A stretch of 64,000 nt of DNA from Flavobacterium sp. GTDB taxonomy: Bacteria > Bacteroidota > Bacteroidia > Flavobacteriales > Flavobacteriaceae. Numbering within the stretch: the stretch's first letter is position 1; every line of letters starts with the position of its first letter. The translations under genes were made by a program, and so were the position numbers. Below the pieces are notes generated by a model. The model was not told the DNA's origin. It ran no database searches and saw nothing but the letters and a program-made list of their open reading frames with translations. The stretch covers positions 248,001-312,000 of the forward strand of contig JAIXSK010000016.1 of NCBI GenBank assembly GCA_027484725.1, given 5' to 3'. Positions 28,463-36,371 of the stretch are shown here, piece after piece.

Positions 28463-28984
28463 TTATTGATCTAGTAAAATAATGAGTTTGGTGTTTTTGT
28501 TGAAGTTGGCATAATCTAAGGCTTTGCGTCCATCTTCATCTGGAATGTTCTTATCGGCGCCGGCTTTAATCAGTGCTTCAGCAATTTCATCTTTATTAAA
28601 AAAAACAGCATAAATCAGCGCGGTTTTATTTCCTTCGCCTTTTTGGTTTAAATCAGCTTTTACTGAAATGAGTTTGTTGACAATATTCAAATCGCCTGAC
28701 ATCACCGCTGCCATCAATGCGGTCCCGCGACCGGAATTGTAATTCACATTGTTCACTTTTTCTGCTAAAAAAAGGGCTACAGCTGTATTGCCTCTGTAAC
28801 AGGCCAAAATCAGGGGAGTTGAATTGCGCTCATCTACTGAATTAATGATCTGTGGGTTCTTTTTGTAGGCAGCTTCAATTTGTTCCAAAGTCCCTTTTCT
28901 GGCTAGGTCAAAAACATTCAAATCTTGGGCATTCCCGCTGAAAGTGATGAGCAAAAGGCTGTATGTCAATAATAAAAATCTCAT
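28463..28984 (-). CDS. Secreted ankyrin-repeat protein
   Basis: 173 residues with signal peptide (LLLTYSLLLITFSGNAQ). Four ankyrin repeats are visible, for example NSTPLILACYRGNTAVALFL, GTALMAAVMSGDLNIVNKL and KTALIYAVFFNKDEIAEALI. Periplasmic ankyrin proteins often partner redox enzymes such as catalase in other phyla. Here it is the second gene of the operon, 10 bp after the Rieske stop codon, and likely scaffolds other products. Confidence 0.9.
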   Translation of the reverse strand: MRFLLLTYSLLLITFSGNAQDLNVFDLARKGTLEQIEAAYKKNPQIINSVDERNSTPLILACYRGNTAVALFLAEKVNNVNYNSGRGTALMAAVMSGDLNIVNKLISVKADLNQKGEGNKTALIYAVFFNKDEIAEALIKAGADKNIPDEDGRKALDYANFNKNTKLIILLDQ

Positions 28985-28994
28985 TTTAATTGGG

Positions 28995-29420
28995 TTATGA
29001 AAACACCCTTAGAGTATTTCCGGTCAATTCTGTGTTATAACTCTTTAAGTTTCTGGTGGCGGGCCCTTGCGTTACTTGACCGCTACTGCTAAAATTAGCT
29101 CCGTGGTTAGGACAATGAAAATCATTGCTCGCAGAGCGATACTTAACATTGGTTCCTTCGTGGGTGCATGAGGCCGATACAGCTAAAAATGCACCGTCAG
29201 TGGTTCTTGCAATGACCAAACCTTTGGTGGTTAAGTACCCGCCATTTGTTGCCAATGCACCTGTGCTGATGTCTAATGTGAAATCAACATTCGTAGGCGC
29301 TGGGGTCACACTTCCGTCATCGTCTTTTTCACAACTAGCGGTAAGCCCACCTATACAAGCCGGAACGAGCAAGGCTGCGGCGCCAAAACCAACACGTTCA
29401 AAGAACTCTTTTCTAGTCAT
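28995..29420 (-). CDS. Rieske [2Fe-2S] lipoprotein
   Basis: 141 residues. The N-terminus (TRKEFFERVGFGAAALLVPAC) looks like a signal with two candidate lipoprotein cysteines (21 and 30). The Rieske cluster ligands are C85-T-H87 and C103-P-N-H106; the second box reads CPNHGANF. It is small and lacks a catalytic domain, so it is an electron carrier rather than an oxygenase. It is the first gene of the redox operon and has a candidate ECF promoter and an inverted repeat just upstream. Confidence 0.92.
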   Translation of the reverse strand: MTRKEFFERVGFGAAALLVPACIGGLTASCEKDDDGSVTPAPTNVDFTLDISTGALATNGGYLTTKGLVIARTTDGAFLAVSASCTHEGTNVKYRSASNDFHCPNHGANFSSSGQVTQGPATRNLKSYNTELTGNTLRVFS

Positions 29421-29442
29421 AACTCAGGGGCTTTTTGTGTTA

Positions 29443-29471
29443 TTTGGCAATAAAACATGCCCTTTGCCAAA
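29443..29471. promoter_or_regulatory. Inverted repeat in the Rieske operon promoter
   Basis: TTTGGCAA (29443-29450) and TTGCCAAA (29464-29471) are perfect 8-bp arms around 13 bases. The repeat encloses the TGTTT box of the candidate promoter. It may be an operator or an mRNA leader hairpin. Confidence 0.45.
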
Positions 29472-29481
29472 AACCCTACTA
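29453..29481 (-). promoter_or_regulatory. Candidate ECF promoter of the Rieske-YceI operon
   Basis: On the minus strand GTAGGGTTTT is followed after exactly 12 bases by TGTTT. The second box lies 32 nt before the ATG at 29420. It repeats the arrangement 5' of fecR and of the 23942 lipoprotein gene. Confidence 0.6.
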
Positions 29482-29599
29482 GTAGTGAATTATTTTTTGG
29501 TAATTTTTATCGTCTCTAAATAACCGACGATATACATCCTATAAGTAAACTTTCAAGATATTTTTGTTTACTGATTCGACAACTTCAAAAGCAAATACT

Positions 29600-29607
29600 T
29601 AAATTTG
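29600..29607 (+). promoter_or_regulatory. -7 box of ffh
   Basis: TAAATTTG fits TAnnTTTG, with an imperfect TTCG 21 bp upstream. It lies 26 bp before the ffh ATG. Confidence 0.45.
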
Positions 29608-29633
29608 CGCTTCATTTTGAAAGCTCAACTACT

Positions 29634-30971
29634 ATGTTTGATAATTTAAGCGAGAAGCTTGACAAAGCATTTCACATTCTTAAAGGTCACGGAAAAATTA
29701 CCGAGGTCAACGTAGCCGAAACCCTCAAAGAAGTGCGTCGTGCGCTTTTGGATGCCGACGTTAACTTTAAAATTGCCAAAGATTTTACTACGCGTGTCAA
29801 AGACAAAGCAATCGGTGAAAACGTTTTGACTACTTTACAGCCAGGACAGTTGTTGGTGAAATTAGTCAAAGACGAACTCACCGAACTCATGGGTGGTGAT
29901 GTTTCAGGCATTAATCTATCAGGTACTCCTACCGTCATTTTGATGTCTGGTCTACAAGGTTCGGGTAAAACGACTTTTTCAGGTAAATTGGCGTTGTTTC
30001 TCAAAACCAAAAAGAACAAAAAACCTTTGCTCGTAGCTTGTGATGTGTATCGTCCGGCAGCGATTAATCAGTTGCATGTAGTAGGTGAACAAATAGGGGT
30101 TGAGGTATATTCTGAGCCCGAAAACAAAAATCCGGTGGCCATTGCACAAAATGCAATTAAATATGCCAAAGAAAACGGATTCAATACCGTGATTGTTGAT
30201 ACGGCAGGACGTTTGGCGGTTGATGAAGAAATGATGAATGAAATTGCCAACGTTCATCAAGCTATTCAACCACAAGAAACGCTTTTTGTGGTGGATTCTA
30301 TGACCGGACAAGATGCGGTTAATACAGCTAAAGCCTTCAACGACCGACTTAATTTTGACGGAGTTGTGTTGACCAAATTAGACGGAGACACCCGCGGAGG
30401 AGCTGCTTTGTCAATCAAATCAGTTGTCAACAAACCTATTAAATTTGTCGGAACTGGCGAGAAAATGGAAGCACTTGATGTGTTTTATCCGTCGCGTATG
30501 GCCGACAGAATTCTTGGTATGGGCGACGTAGTATCGCTTGTAGAACGTGCTCAAGAGCAATTCAACGAAGAGGAAGCGCGCAAACTCCAAAAGAAAATTG
30601 CTAAAAACGAATTTGGTTTTGACGATTTCTTGCAACAAATTCAGCAAGTTAAAAAAATGGGGAACATGAAAGACTTAGTCGGTATGATTCCCGGAGCTTC
30701 AAAAGCCTTAAAAGATGTTGAAATTGAAGACGATGCGTTCAAACATATTGAAGCCATTATTTATTCAATGACACCGCAAGAGCGCAGCAAACCATCAATC
30801 ATTGATATGAAGCGCAAAAGCCGCATCGCCAAAGGTTCGGGCCGAAAGATAGAAGAAGTCAACCAACTCATGAAGCAATTTGACCAAATGAGCAAAATGA
30901 TGAAAATGATGCAAGGCCCGGGCGGAAAACAAATGATGAAAATGATGTCGGGCATGCGCGGCATGAAATAA
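29634..30971 (+). CDS. ffh: Signal recognition particle protein Ffh (SRP54)
   Basis: 445 residues. Ffh binds signal sequences of nascent membrane proteins and, with SRP RNA and FtsY, delivers ribosomes to the translocon. The N-domain helices are followed by the NG GTPase: G1 GLQGSGKTT, G3 DTAGRL, G4 TKLDGDTRGG. The methionine-rich M domain ends in a run of KMMKMM and MKMMSGMRGMK motifs that bind the signal sequence. The SRP RNA gene is not seen nearby. It ends at a terminator. Confidence 0.97.
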   Translation: MFDNLSEKLDKAFHILKGHGKITEVNVAETLKEVRRALLDADVNFKIAKDFTTRVKDKAIGENVLTTLQPGQLLVKLVKDELTELMGGDVSGINLSGTPTVILMSGLQGSGKTTFSGKLALFLKTKKNKKPLLVACDVYRPAAINQLHVVGEQIGVEVYSEPENKNPVAIAQNAIKYAKENGFNTVIVDTAGRLAVDEEMMNEIANVHQAIQPQETLFVVDSMTGQDAVNTAKAFNDRLNFDGVVLTKLDGDTRGGAALSIKSVVNKPIKFVGTGEKMEALDVFYPSRMADRILGMGDVVSLVERAQEQFNEEEARKLQKKIAKNEFGFDDFLQQIQQVKKMGNMKDLVGMIPGASKALKDVEIEDDAFKHIEAIIYSMTPQERSKPSIIDMKRKSRIAKGSGRKIEEVNQLMKQFDQMSKMMKMMQGPGGKQMMKMMSGMRGMK

Positions 30972-30976
30972 TACCT

Positions 30977-31005
30977 AAAAGGCGTGATGATTCACGTCTT
31001 TTTTA
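30977..31005 (+). terminator. Terminator after ffh
   Basis: AAAAGGCGTGA and TCACGTCTTTT pair with one G-T and a 4-nt loop, followed by T residues. Confidence 0.8.
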
Positions 31006-31030
31006 TTGATAACAACACAACAACAACACT

Positions 31031-31912
31031 ATGCAATTACTAGACGGAAAAAAAACCTCTGAAGACATCAAGCAAGAAATCAAAGCCGAAGTTGATGGGA
31101 TGAAAGCCCGAGGCGAGAAAGTGCCTCATTTGGCCGCAGTATTGGTAGGCAATGACGGAGCCAGCTTAACCTACGTAGGCAGCAAAGTACGCGCCTGTGA
31201 GCAAGTAGGTTTTGAATCAACTTTGATTAAAATGCCCAGCACCACTTCTGAAACTGAATTGCTCAAAAAAATAGAGCAACTCAATCAAGATGACCACATT
31301 GATGGTTTTATTGTTCAACTGCCTTTGCCCGAACAAATTGATACGCAAAAAGTGATTATGGCCATTGATCCAAGCAAAGATGTCGACGGTTTTCACCCGG
31401 AGAATTTTGGGAAAATGGCCTTGGATATGAGCACCTTTATTCCGGCGACTCCGTTTGGTATTTTAGAATTGCTCGAGCGCTACGGCGTTGAAACCAAGGG
31501 CAAACACACAGTAGTTATTGGCCGAAGTCATATTGTGGGCCGCCCTATGAGCATTCTAATGGGGCGCAAAGGATTTCCCGGAAATTCTACCGTTACCCTC
31601 ACACACAGTTATACCAAAAACATTGCACAAATTACCACACAAGCTGATATCATTATTACCGCTTTGGGCGTGCCCAATTACCTCAAGGCCGAAATGGTCA
31701 AAGACGATGCGGTGGTCATTGATGTGGGCATTACCCGTGTTGAAGATTTGACTTCTGAAAAAGGCTATCGCATTACCGGCGATGTTGATTTTGAACACGT
31801 GAGTAAAAAAGCTTCGCACATCACTCCGGTGCCAGGAGGAGTAGGCCCGATGACCATTGCTATGCTGCTTAAAAACACACTTTTGGCGCGCGAGCAAAGA
31901 CGACGTCTTTAA
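31031..31912 (+). CDS. folD: Bifunctional methylenetetrahydrofolate dehydrogenase/cyclohydrolase FolD
   Basis: 293 residues, normal length. FolD interconverts methylene- and formyl-tetrahydrofolate in the cytosol. Motifs seen are YVGSKVRACEQ with the catalytic Lys, GFIVQLPLP, DVDGFHPENFG, VIGRSHIVGRPM of the NADP-binding Rossmann part and TPVPGGVGPMTIAML. The last four bases overlap the stop of the converging rluF gene. Confidence 0.97.
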   Translation: MQLLDGKKTSEDIKQEIKAEVDGMKARGEKVPHLAAVLVGNDGASLTYVGSKVRACEQVGFESTLIKMPSTTSETELLKKIEQLNQDDHIDGFIVQLPLPEQIDTQKVIMAIDPSKDVDGFHPENFGKMALDMSTFIPATPFGILELLERYGVETKGKHTVVIGRSHIVGRPMSILMGRKGFPGNSTVTLTHSYTKNIAQITTQADIIITALGVPNYLKAEMVKDDAVVIDVGITRVEDLTSEKGYRITGDVDFEHVSKKASHITPVPGGVGPMTIAMLLKNTLLAREQRRRL

Positions 31913-32832
31913 AATTCTCCTTTTTTGCGGTAGCGTGGGTCAGTTGGTTTGATGAATTCGGCTTTGCGCACCGACGGAGCTGGTTTTGGTTCGGGTTTAT
32001 GCTCTTGTTTTTTTTCAGAAAATCGCGGTTTTGATTTGCTGAATTCTGTTTTTCGTTCTGAATTGCGAGCAACAGCAGGCTTGGTTTTGGGCTTTTCATG
32101 AAAACTCGCCTCTTCGGTTTTGCTCGATGGTTCAATGAGTTGTTGTAATTGCGCAATTTCTTCGGGAGTTAATGCGCGGTATCTGCCCAGCGGAACATCT
32201 AAATGAATATTGATGATGCGCACGCGTTTGAGCGCTTTGACTTCGTAGTCAAGATATTCACACATGCGGCGAATTTGTCGGTTGAGCCCTTGGGTAAGAA
32301 TGATTTTGAAAACAAATTTACTCACTACTTCTACGTGACATTTTCGCGTTACAGTGCCCAGAATCGGGATGCCGTCAGACATGCGTTTGATGAAGCGTTC
32401 GCTGATGGGTTTGTCAACAGTAACGATGTATTCTTTTTCGTGGTTGTTGCGCGCACGCAAAATTTTATTGACAATATCGCCGTCGTTGGTCAAGAAAATA
32501 AGTCCTTCGCTGGCTTTGTCTAAACGCCCAATCGGGAAGATGCGAATGGGGTAGTTGAGGTAATCAATAATGTTATCGCGCACTTGCAAATTGGTGGTGC
32601 ACTCAATGCCCACAGGTTTGTTAAAGGCCAAGTAGATGAGTTTTTCGCTATTGTCGCGGATGAGTTTTCCGTCTATGCGCACTTCGTCTTGCGGGGCAAC
32701 CTTGGTGCCCATTTCAGGAACCTTTCCGTTGACGGTAACCCGGCCTTGAGCAATGAGTTCATCGGCTTCACGGCGCGAACAAAAGCCGGTTTCTCCGATG
32801 TATTTGTTGAGTCTTTTGAGTTGGTCTTCCAT
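31909..32832 (-). CDS. rluF: 23S rRNA pseudouridine synthase, RluF type, with charged C-terminal tail
   Basis: 307 residues. An S4 RNA-binding domain (LNKYIGETGFCSRREADELI) precedes the RsuA/RluB-family catalytic domain with GRLDKASEGL (catalytic Asp). The stretch DKPISERFIKRM, GIPILGTVTRKC and LTQGLNRQIRRMCE is much closer to E. coli RluF, which modifies U2604 of 23S rRNA, than to RluB. The final ~70 residues are a low-complexity Lys/Pro/Glu/Ser tail absent from E. coli RluF. It overlaps folD tail to tail by 4 bp. Confidence 0.9.
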   Translation of the reverse strand: MEDQLKRLNKYIGETGFCSRREADELIAQGRVTVNGKVPEMGTKVAPQDEVRIDGKLIRDNSEKLIYLAFNKPVGIECTTNLQVRDNIIDYLNYPIRIFPIGRLDKASEGLIFLTNDGDIVNKILRARNNHEKEYIVTVDKPISERFIKRMSDGIPILGTVTRKCHVEVVSKFVFKIILTQGLNRQIRRMCEYLDYEVKALKRVRIINIHLDVPLGRYRALTPEEIAQLQQLIEPSSKTEEASFHEKPKTKPAVARNSERKTEFSKSKPRFSEKKQEHKPEPKPAPSVRKAEFIKPTDPRYRKKGEF

Positions 32833-32865
32833 GCGGCAAAATTAGCATTATATTTTGAGCGAACA

Positions 32866-32960
32866 CCGCGCGAACGCAAATTCTCTAGCCCTGACAGCAG
32901 CGGCAGCCTTTGGGCGTTTTCTTTAAACGGCCAAAGCTACAGCGCATGGCAGGATCAAGC
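32866..32960. repeat. Intergenic REP-like element (AGCAGCGG family)
   Basis: The core CTGACAGCAGCGGCAGCCTT (32891-32910) and a flanking GGCCAAAGC stretch are GC-richer than the genes around them. Similar cores occur at 42744, 41591 and 53444. Confidence 0.4.
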
Positions 32961-33797
32961 TTCTAAAAATGAAATAATTTGTTGGTATACATGCTCGTCG
33001 TGCAAGCTGTGTCCGAGGCCTTGTGTGGTGATTAATTGCGCGTTTTTCCAGCTGTTGATGAGTTTTTTCGCTTCGGTATAATGCACAACCGTATCGTGCA
33101 AATCGTGAATAATCAAACCCGGAGTTTGGCTGTTTTTAAGAAAATATTGCCCGCTGAATAATTCTATTTCAATTGAAAATCGCTCGCGGGTGTAGGCAAT
33201 CATTTGCTTTTTGATAGAGGCTTTGAGCCCAAGCAATTGAATAAAATTGTCAAGAATAATACTGAAATCAGACGGCGCTCCGAGCAAAACCATTTTGTCA
33301 AAGCGATGTTTGGGATAGTAATACTGATAAAAGGCCGAAGTGGCTCCACCCAGTGAATGCCCAACCAAAAAGTGCGGTTGGTATTTTTGCACCACTACCT
33401 CGACAAAAGTGGCATACAGCGGAATATTGAATTCAAGGCCAGAAGATAGCCCGTGTGCCGGTGCATCAATGGCCAAAACGGTAAACCCAGATCTTTGCAA
33501 ATGAGCCAGCAGTTTTTCCCAACGCGCGGTATTGCTTTCCCATCCGTGTACGAGTAAAACGGTGGTGGCGTTTCCTGACCAAAGATAGGTTTCAAATGCA
33601 TGCTCGTTGCTGTGCAGGGTTTCGCGCTTTGCGGTTTGCAAAATGGTGGGTACTTGGTCAAATTTCAATTTGCCTTTGCGCGGATGACTGAACAGTTGAT
33701 AGGCCAGTTGAAATGCTTTTTGGGGCGCCCATAAACTCAAAAGGTTGATGTAGCTGCCCACCACTTTCGGGACTATTTTCTCAATGAGTTTTTTCAT
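32955..33797 (-). CDS. Alpha/beta hydrolase
   Basis: 280 residues from the ATG at 33797. The fold is shown by the VLLVHGWESN oxyanion motif, the nucleophile elbow VGHSLGG (Ser), an acidic strand end LIIHDLHDTVVHY (Asp) and LGHSLHDE (His). The substrate is unknown; membership in small serine esterases or lipases is likely. There is no signal peptide. The start codon directly follows the T-run of the upstream gene's terminator-like hairpin, which leaves no space for a normal ribosome binding site; a longer frame from 33842 exists but would begin within the preceding gene. Confidence 0.85.
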   Translation of the reverse strand: MKKLIEKIVPKVVGSYINLLSLWAPQKAFQLAYQLFSHPRKGKLKFDQVPTILQTAKRETLHSNEHAFETYLWSGNATTVLLVHGWESNTARWEKLLAHLQRSGFTVLAIDAPAHGLSSGLEFNIPLYATFVEVVVQKYQPHFLVGHSLGGATSAFYQYYYPKHRFDKMVLLGAPSDFSIILDNFIQLLGLKASIKKQMIAYTRERFSIEIELFSGQYFLKNSQTPGLIIHDLHDTVVHYTEAKKLINSWKNAQLITTQGLGHSLHDEHVYQQIISFLEA

Positions 33798-33824
33798 AAA
33801 AAAAGCCCCGGTTTCCCGAGGCTG
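33798..33824 (-). terminator. Hairpin with T-run between zinc-ribbon-like and hydrolase genes
   Basis: On the minus strand AGCCTCGG and CCGGGGCT pair around a short loop, followed by seven T residues and then ATG. It looks like a terminator that touches the next start codon. Confidence 0.65.
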
Positions 33825-33828
33825 TATA

Positions 33829-34608
33829 TTAAATGGCCGCAAATACAGCTTTCATTTTTTCTCTTTCTTCGTCTGCCAAACTAGCATCTACTAAGATTCT
33901 TCCGGAATGCTCATCAGTGATGATTTTTTTTCTGCCTGCAATTTCAACTTGGGTTTGCGGCGGAATGGTAAAGAACGATCCGGCTGATGCACCGCGCTCA
34001 ATAGATACAACTGCTAAGCCGTTGCGCACGCTTCCGCGAATTCTTTTGTAGGCTTTGAGCAAACGCTCGTCAATCAAAGCTTCGAATTCAGCTGCTTTGG
34101 CCAATAAGAAGTTTTCTTCTTTTTCGGTTTCAGACATGATATCGCTAAGTTCTGCTTTCTTGTGTTTGAGGTGTGATTGTTTGGCCTCGAGTTTTTCTTT
34201 AGAGCTTGAAATAGATTCTTTTTTGTGCTCCATTGAAGCTTTGAGTTCTTTGATTTGCTTTTCAGCCAATTGAATTTCTAATTCTTGAAACTCAATTTCT
34301 TTGGCCAATGAGTTAAACTCGCGGTTGTTGCGAACGCTGTCTTGTTGTTTCGCGTATTTTTTGATGGCTGTTTGATGGTCTTCAATAGCGTTTTTCTTGG
34401 CTTTGATTTGATCTTCAATTAGCTCTAAATCTTTTTTAAGTTTGTCTTGGCGCGCAGTAAGTCCGGCCACTTCATCTTCTAAATCTTCAACTTCCAACGG
34501 AAGTTCTCCTCGTACATTTGTGATTTCGTCTATGCGGGTGTGAATCAATTGTAAGTCGTAGAGTGCTCTGAGTTTCTCTTCAACATTTAATTCTTTAGTG
34601 TTCGCCAT
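33829..34608 (-). CDS. Coiled-coil protein of the CT398/zinc-ribbon family, zinc cysteines lost
   Basis: 259 residues. Residues ~25-180 are a long antiparallel coiled coil (many Leu/Lys/Glu heptads, DLELIEDQIKAKKNAIEDH). The end carries FFTIPPQTQVEIAG and SGRILVD, the position of the C4 zinc ribbon in this family, but all four expected cysteines are replaced. Relatives are linked to flagellar or secretion functions in other bacteria; here the role is unknown. It is 3 bp downstream of the Nif3-like gene, the usual Bacteroidota pairing. Confidence 0.85.
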   Translation of the reverse strand: MANTKELNVEEKLRALYDLQLIHTRIDEITNVRGELPLEVEDLEDEVAGLTARQDKLKKDLELIEDQIKAKKNAIEDHQTAIKKYAKQQDSVRNNREFNSLAKEIEFQELEIQLAEKQIKELKASMEHKKESISSSKEKLEAKQSHLKHKKAELSDIMSETEKEENFLLAKAAEFEALIDERLLKAYKRIRGSVRNGLAVVSIERGASAGSFFTIPPQTQVEIAGRKKIITDEHSGRILVDASLADEEREKMKAVFAAI

Positions 34609-34611
34609 AAT

Positions 34612-35706
34612 TTATAAGTACTTAACTGGATTTGTATTTTCTTCTGATAAAACGATGGCAAAATTAGGAATTTTTTTCATAAGAAAATCAGCAATATAAT
34701 TTTTTGTATAGCGTTCGCTTTCAAAATGTCCGATATCGGCCAAAAGTAGTTGATTTTCAGCTTCATAAAAATTGTGATACTTTAAATCTGAAGTAACAAA
34801 AGCATCAGCTTGGGCCTTTTTGGCGGCTGAAATGGCAAACGCGCCCGAACCACCCAACACGGCAACGCACTGAATGGGCTTTCCGATTAATGCACTGTGA
34901 CGAATTGCGCCGGTTTGCATTTGGGTTTGTACCATTTTTAAAAAATCCAATTCATTCATGGATTGTGGCAAATCTCCAATCATGCCCAAGCCTATGTTTT
35001 GATGGCGATTTTCAAGCGCATAAATTTCATAAGCAACTTCTTCATACGGATGGTTGGCAAACAGCGCTTTGAGTATTTTTGATTCAAGATGTTTTTCAAA
35101 AGTGACTTCAATTTTGATTTCATCGGCTTCAACAAATTCAAAACGCGCCCCCAACTGCGGATCGCTGTGTTCGTTGCCCATAAAAGTTCCGATGCCTTTT
35201 GAATTAAAACTGCAATTTTCATAATTGCCAATGTTTCCGGCTCCGGCATCAAACAAAGCATTTCTGACTTGCTCAGCGTTTTCTGCAGGTGCATAAGTAA
35301 TTAGTTTTTGTATGTATTGGGCTTTCGGAATCAAAATTTTCAAGTTTTCTAAACCCAGAGCTTCACCCAAAATGCGGTTCACGCCGTCTCTGTGGTTGTC
35401 AAGCGCAGTATGAACCGCATATATGGCCAAGTCGTTTTTAATGGCTTTAACCACTGCGCGCTCAACATAATTGGCTCCGGTAATTTTTTTTAAGCCCGAA
35501 AAAATAATGGGGTGAAAGCAAACCACCAGTTGACAATTTTTGGCAATAGCTTCATCTATTACGTTTTCAAGCGCGTCGTGACATACCAAAATCCCTTTTA
35601 TTTCTTGTTCTGGGTTTCCGACCAAAAGCCCGACATTGTCAAAATCTTCGGCGTAGGCCAAAGGCGCCATTTCTTCTAAAATGGGGAGTATTTCTTTAAT
35701 TTTCAT
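34612..35706 (-). CDS. Nif3-like dinuclear metal-centre protein (YbgI/YqfO family)
   Basis: 364 residues. Nif3/DUF34 proteins form hexamers with a two-metal site; a GTP cyclohydrolase-like activity has been reported for some. Conserved parts are DNVGLLVGNP, CFHPIIFSGLKKI, YAVHTALDNHRDGVN and the C-terminal DIGHFESE and ADAFVTSDLKYH. The central PII-like insertion (~130-240, with ANHPYEEVAYEIY) makes it the long YqfO type. It is cotranscribed with the coiled-coil gene downstream and follows the small secreted protein gene. Confidence 0.93.
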   Translation of the reverse strand: MKIKEILPILEEMAPLAYAEDFDNVGLLVGNPEQEIKGILVCHDALENVIDEAIAKNCQLVVCFHPIIFSGLKKITGANYVERAVVKAIKNDLAIYAVHTALDNHRDGVNRILGEALGLENLKILIPKAQYIQKLITYAPAENAEQVRNALFDAGAGNIGNYENCSFNSKGIGTFMGNEHSDPQLGARFEFVEADEIKIEVTFEKHLESKILKALFANHPYEEVAYEIYALENRHQNIGLGMIGDLPQSMNELDFLKMVQTQMQTGAIRHSALIGKPIQCVAVLGGSGAFAISAAKKAQADAFVTSDLKYHNFYEAENQLLLADIGHFESERYTKNYIADFLMKKIPNFAIVLSEENTNPVKYL

Positions 35707-35715
35707 GAAGTTGAT

Positions 35716-36282
35716 TTAGGTTGACCACGAATTCAGGTTTTGTTTGATGATCCAACCGCTGTCTGTTTTTTCAAACAACAAAACGGTGCTGCTGTTGTGC
35801 TCAATGTTGCGGTAAAAAACAACTTTGACCAGCGCCAAGTTTCCTTTGCTGTAAATGAGCGGTTTGCCCACAATCATGAGTCGTTGGTTGTTTAGGTTGA
35901 GCCTTTTAGAGATTTCCTGGTACTTTTCTAGCGCAACACATTCTTTGACTTTTGATTTTATTTTGGACAGATCGTTGGCAAAAATTGCGTCGAGTTCAGA
36001 AGTCCAAAAACGCTCTGCCATGTCTGAGTTGATTTTACTTCTGATTTCTTGTACAAAATCTTTTGGAAGACTTGTTTTTTGGGTGGCTTCAATGAGTTCT
36101 TCGGTATTGTTGGCTTGGGTGCAATACAAATAGAGCAACTGACTGCGGTTTTTAACTACCGGTTTTTCATTTTTGTAGTATTTCTCTAAGATGATCCTTA
36201 AAAGAGCGGTGGGGTCAGATTCTTGAGCTTTTGCAGTTAAAACGCCCAAAAATAATAGCAACAGAAAAGCGCATTTTTTCAT
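35716..36282 (-). CDS. Hypothetical secreted protein, 188 aa
   Basis: I do not recognise a family. Starting at the ATG at 36282 gives a clear signal peptide (CAFLLLLFLGVLTAKAQ); the frame stays open to 36315. The rest is mixed helix and strand, ending in strands VKVVFYRNIEH, VLLFEKTDSGWIIKQNL that resemble NTF2-like or DUF4878-type ends. It is 9 bp before the Nif3-like gene in the same direction and divergent from lpxK. Confidence 0.75.
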   Translation of the reverse strand: MKKCAFLLLLFLGVLTAKAQESDPTALLRIILEKYYKNEKPVVKNRSQLLYLYCTQANNTEELIEATQKTSLPKDFVQEIRSKINSDMAERFWTSELDAIFANDLSKIKSKVKECVALEKYQEISKRLNLNNQRLMIVGKPLIYSKGNLALVKVVFYRNIEHNSSTVLLFEKTDSGWIIKQNLNSWST

Positions 36283-36371
36283 AAAACTCAATCGTTTTGG
36301 ATGTTGTTCAAGCAATGAATCTAACTTTGATTTTTTTTCATTCCAAAGATAAAATATTATACATTCGTGCT

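Noticed and set aside
32584..33081. 165-codon plus-strand frame spanning rluF start and the intergenic element
   Set aside because: It covers rluF in antisense and then a REP-like element; no family resemblance.
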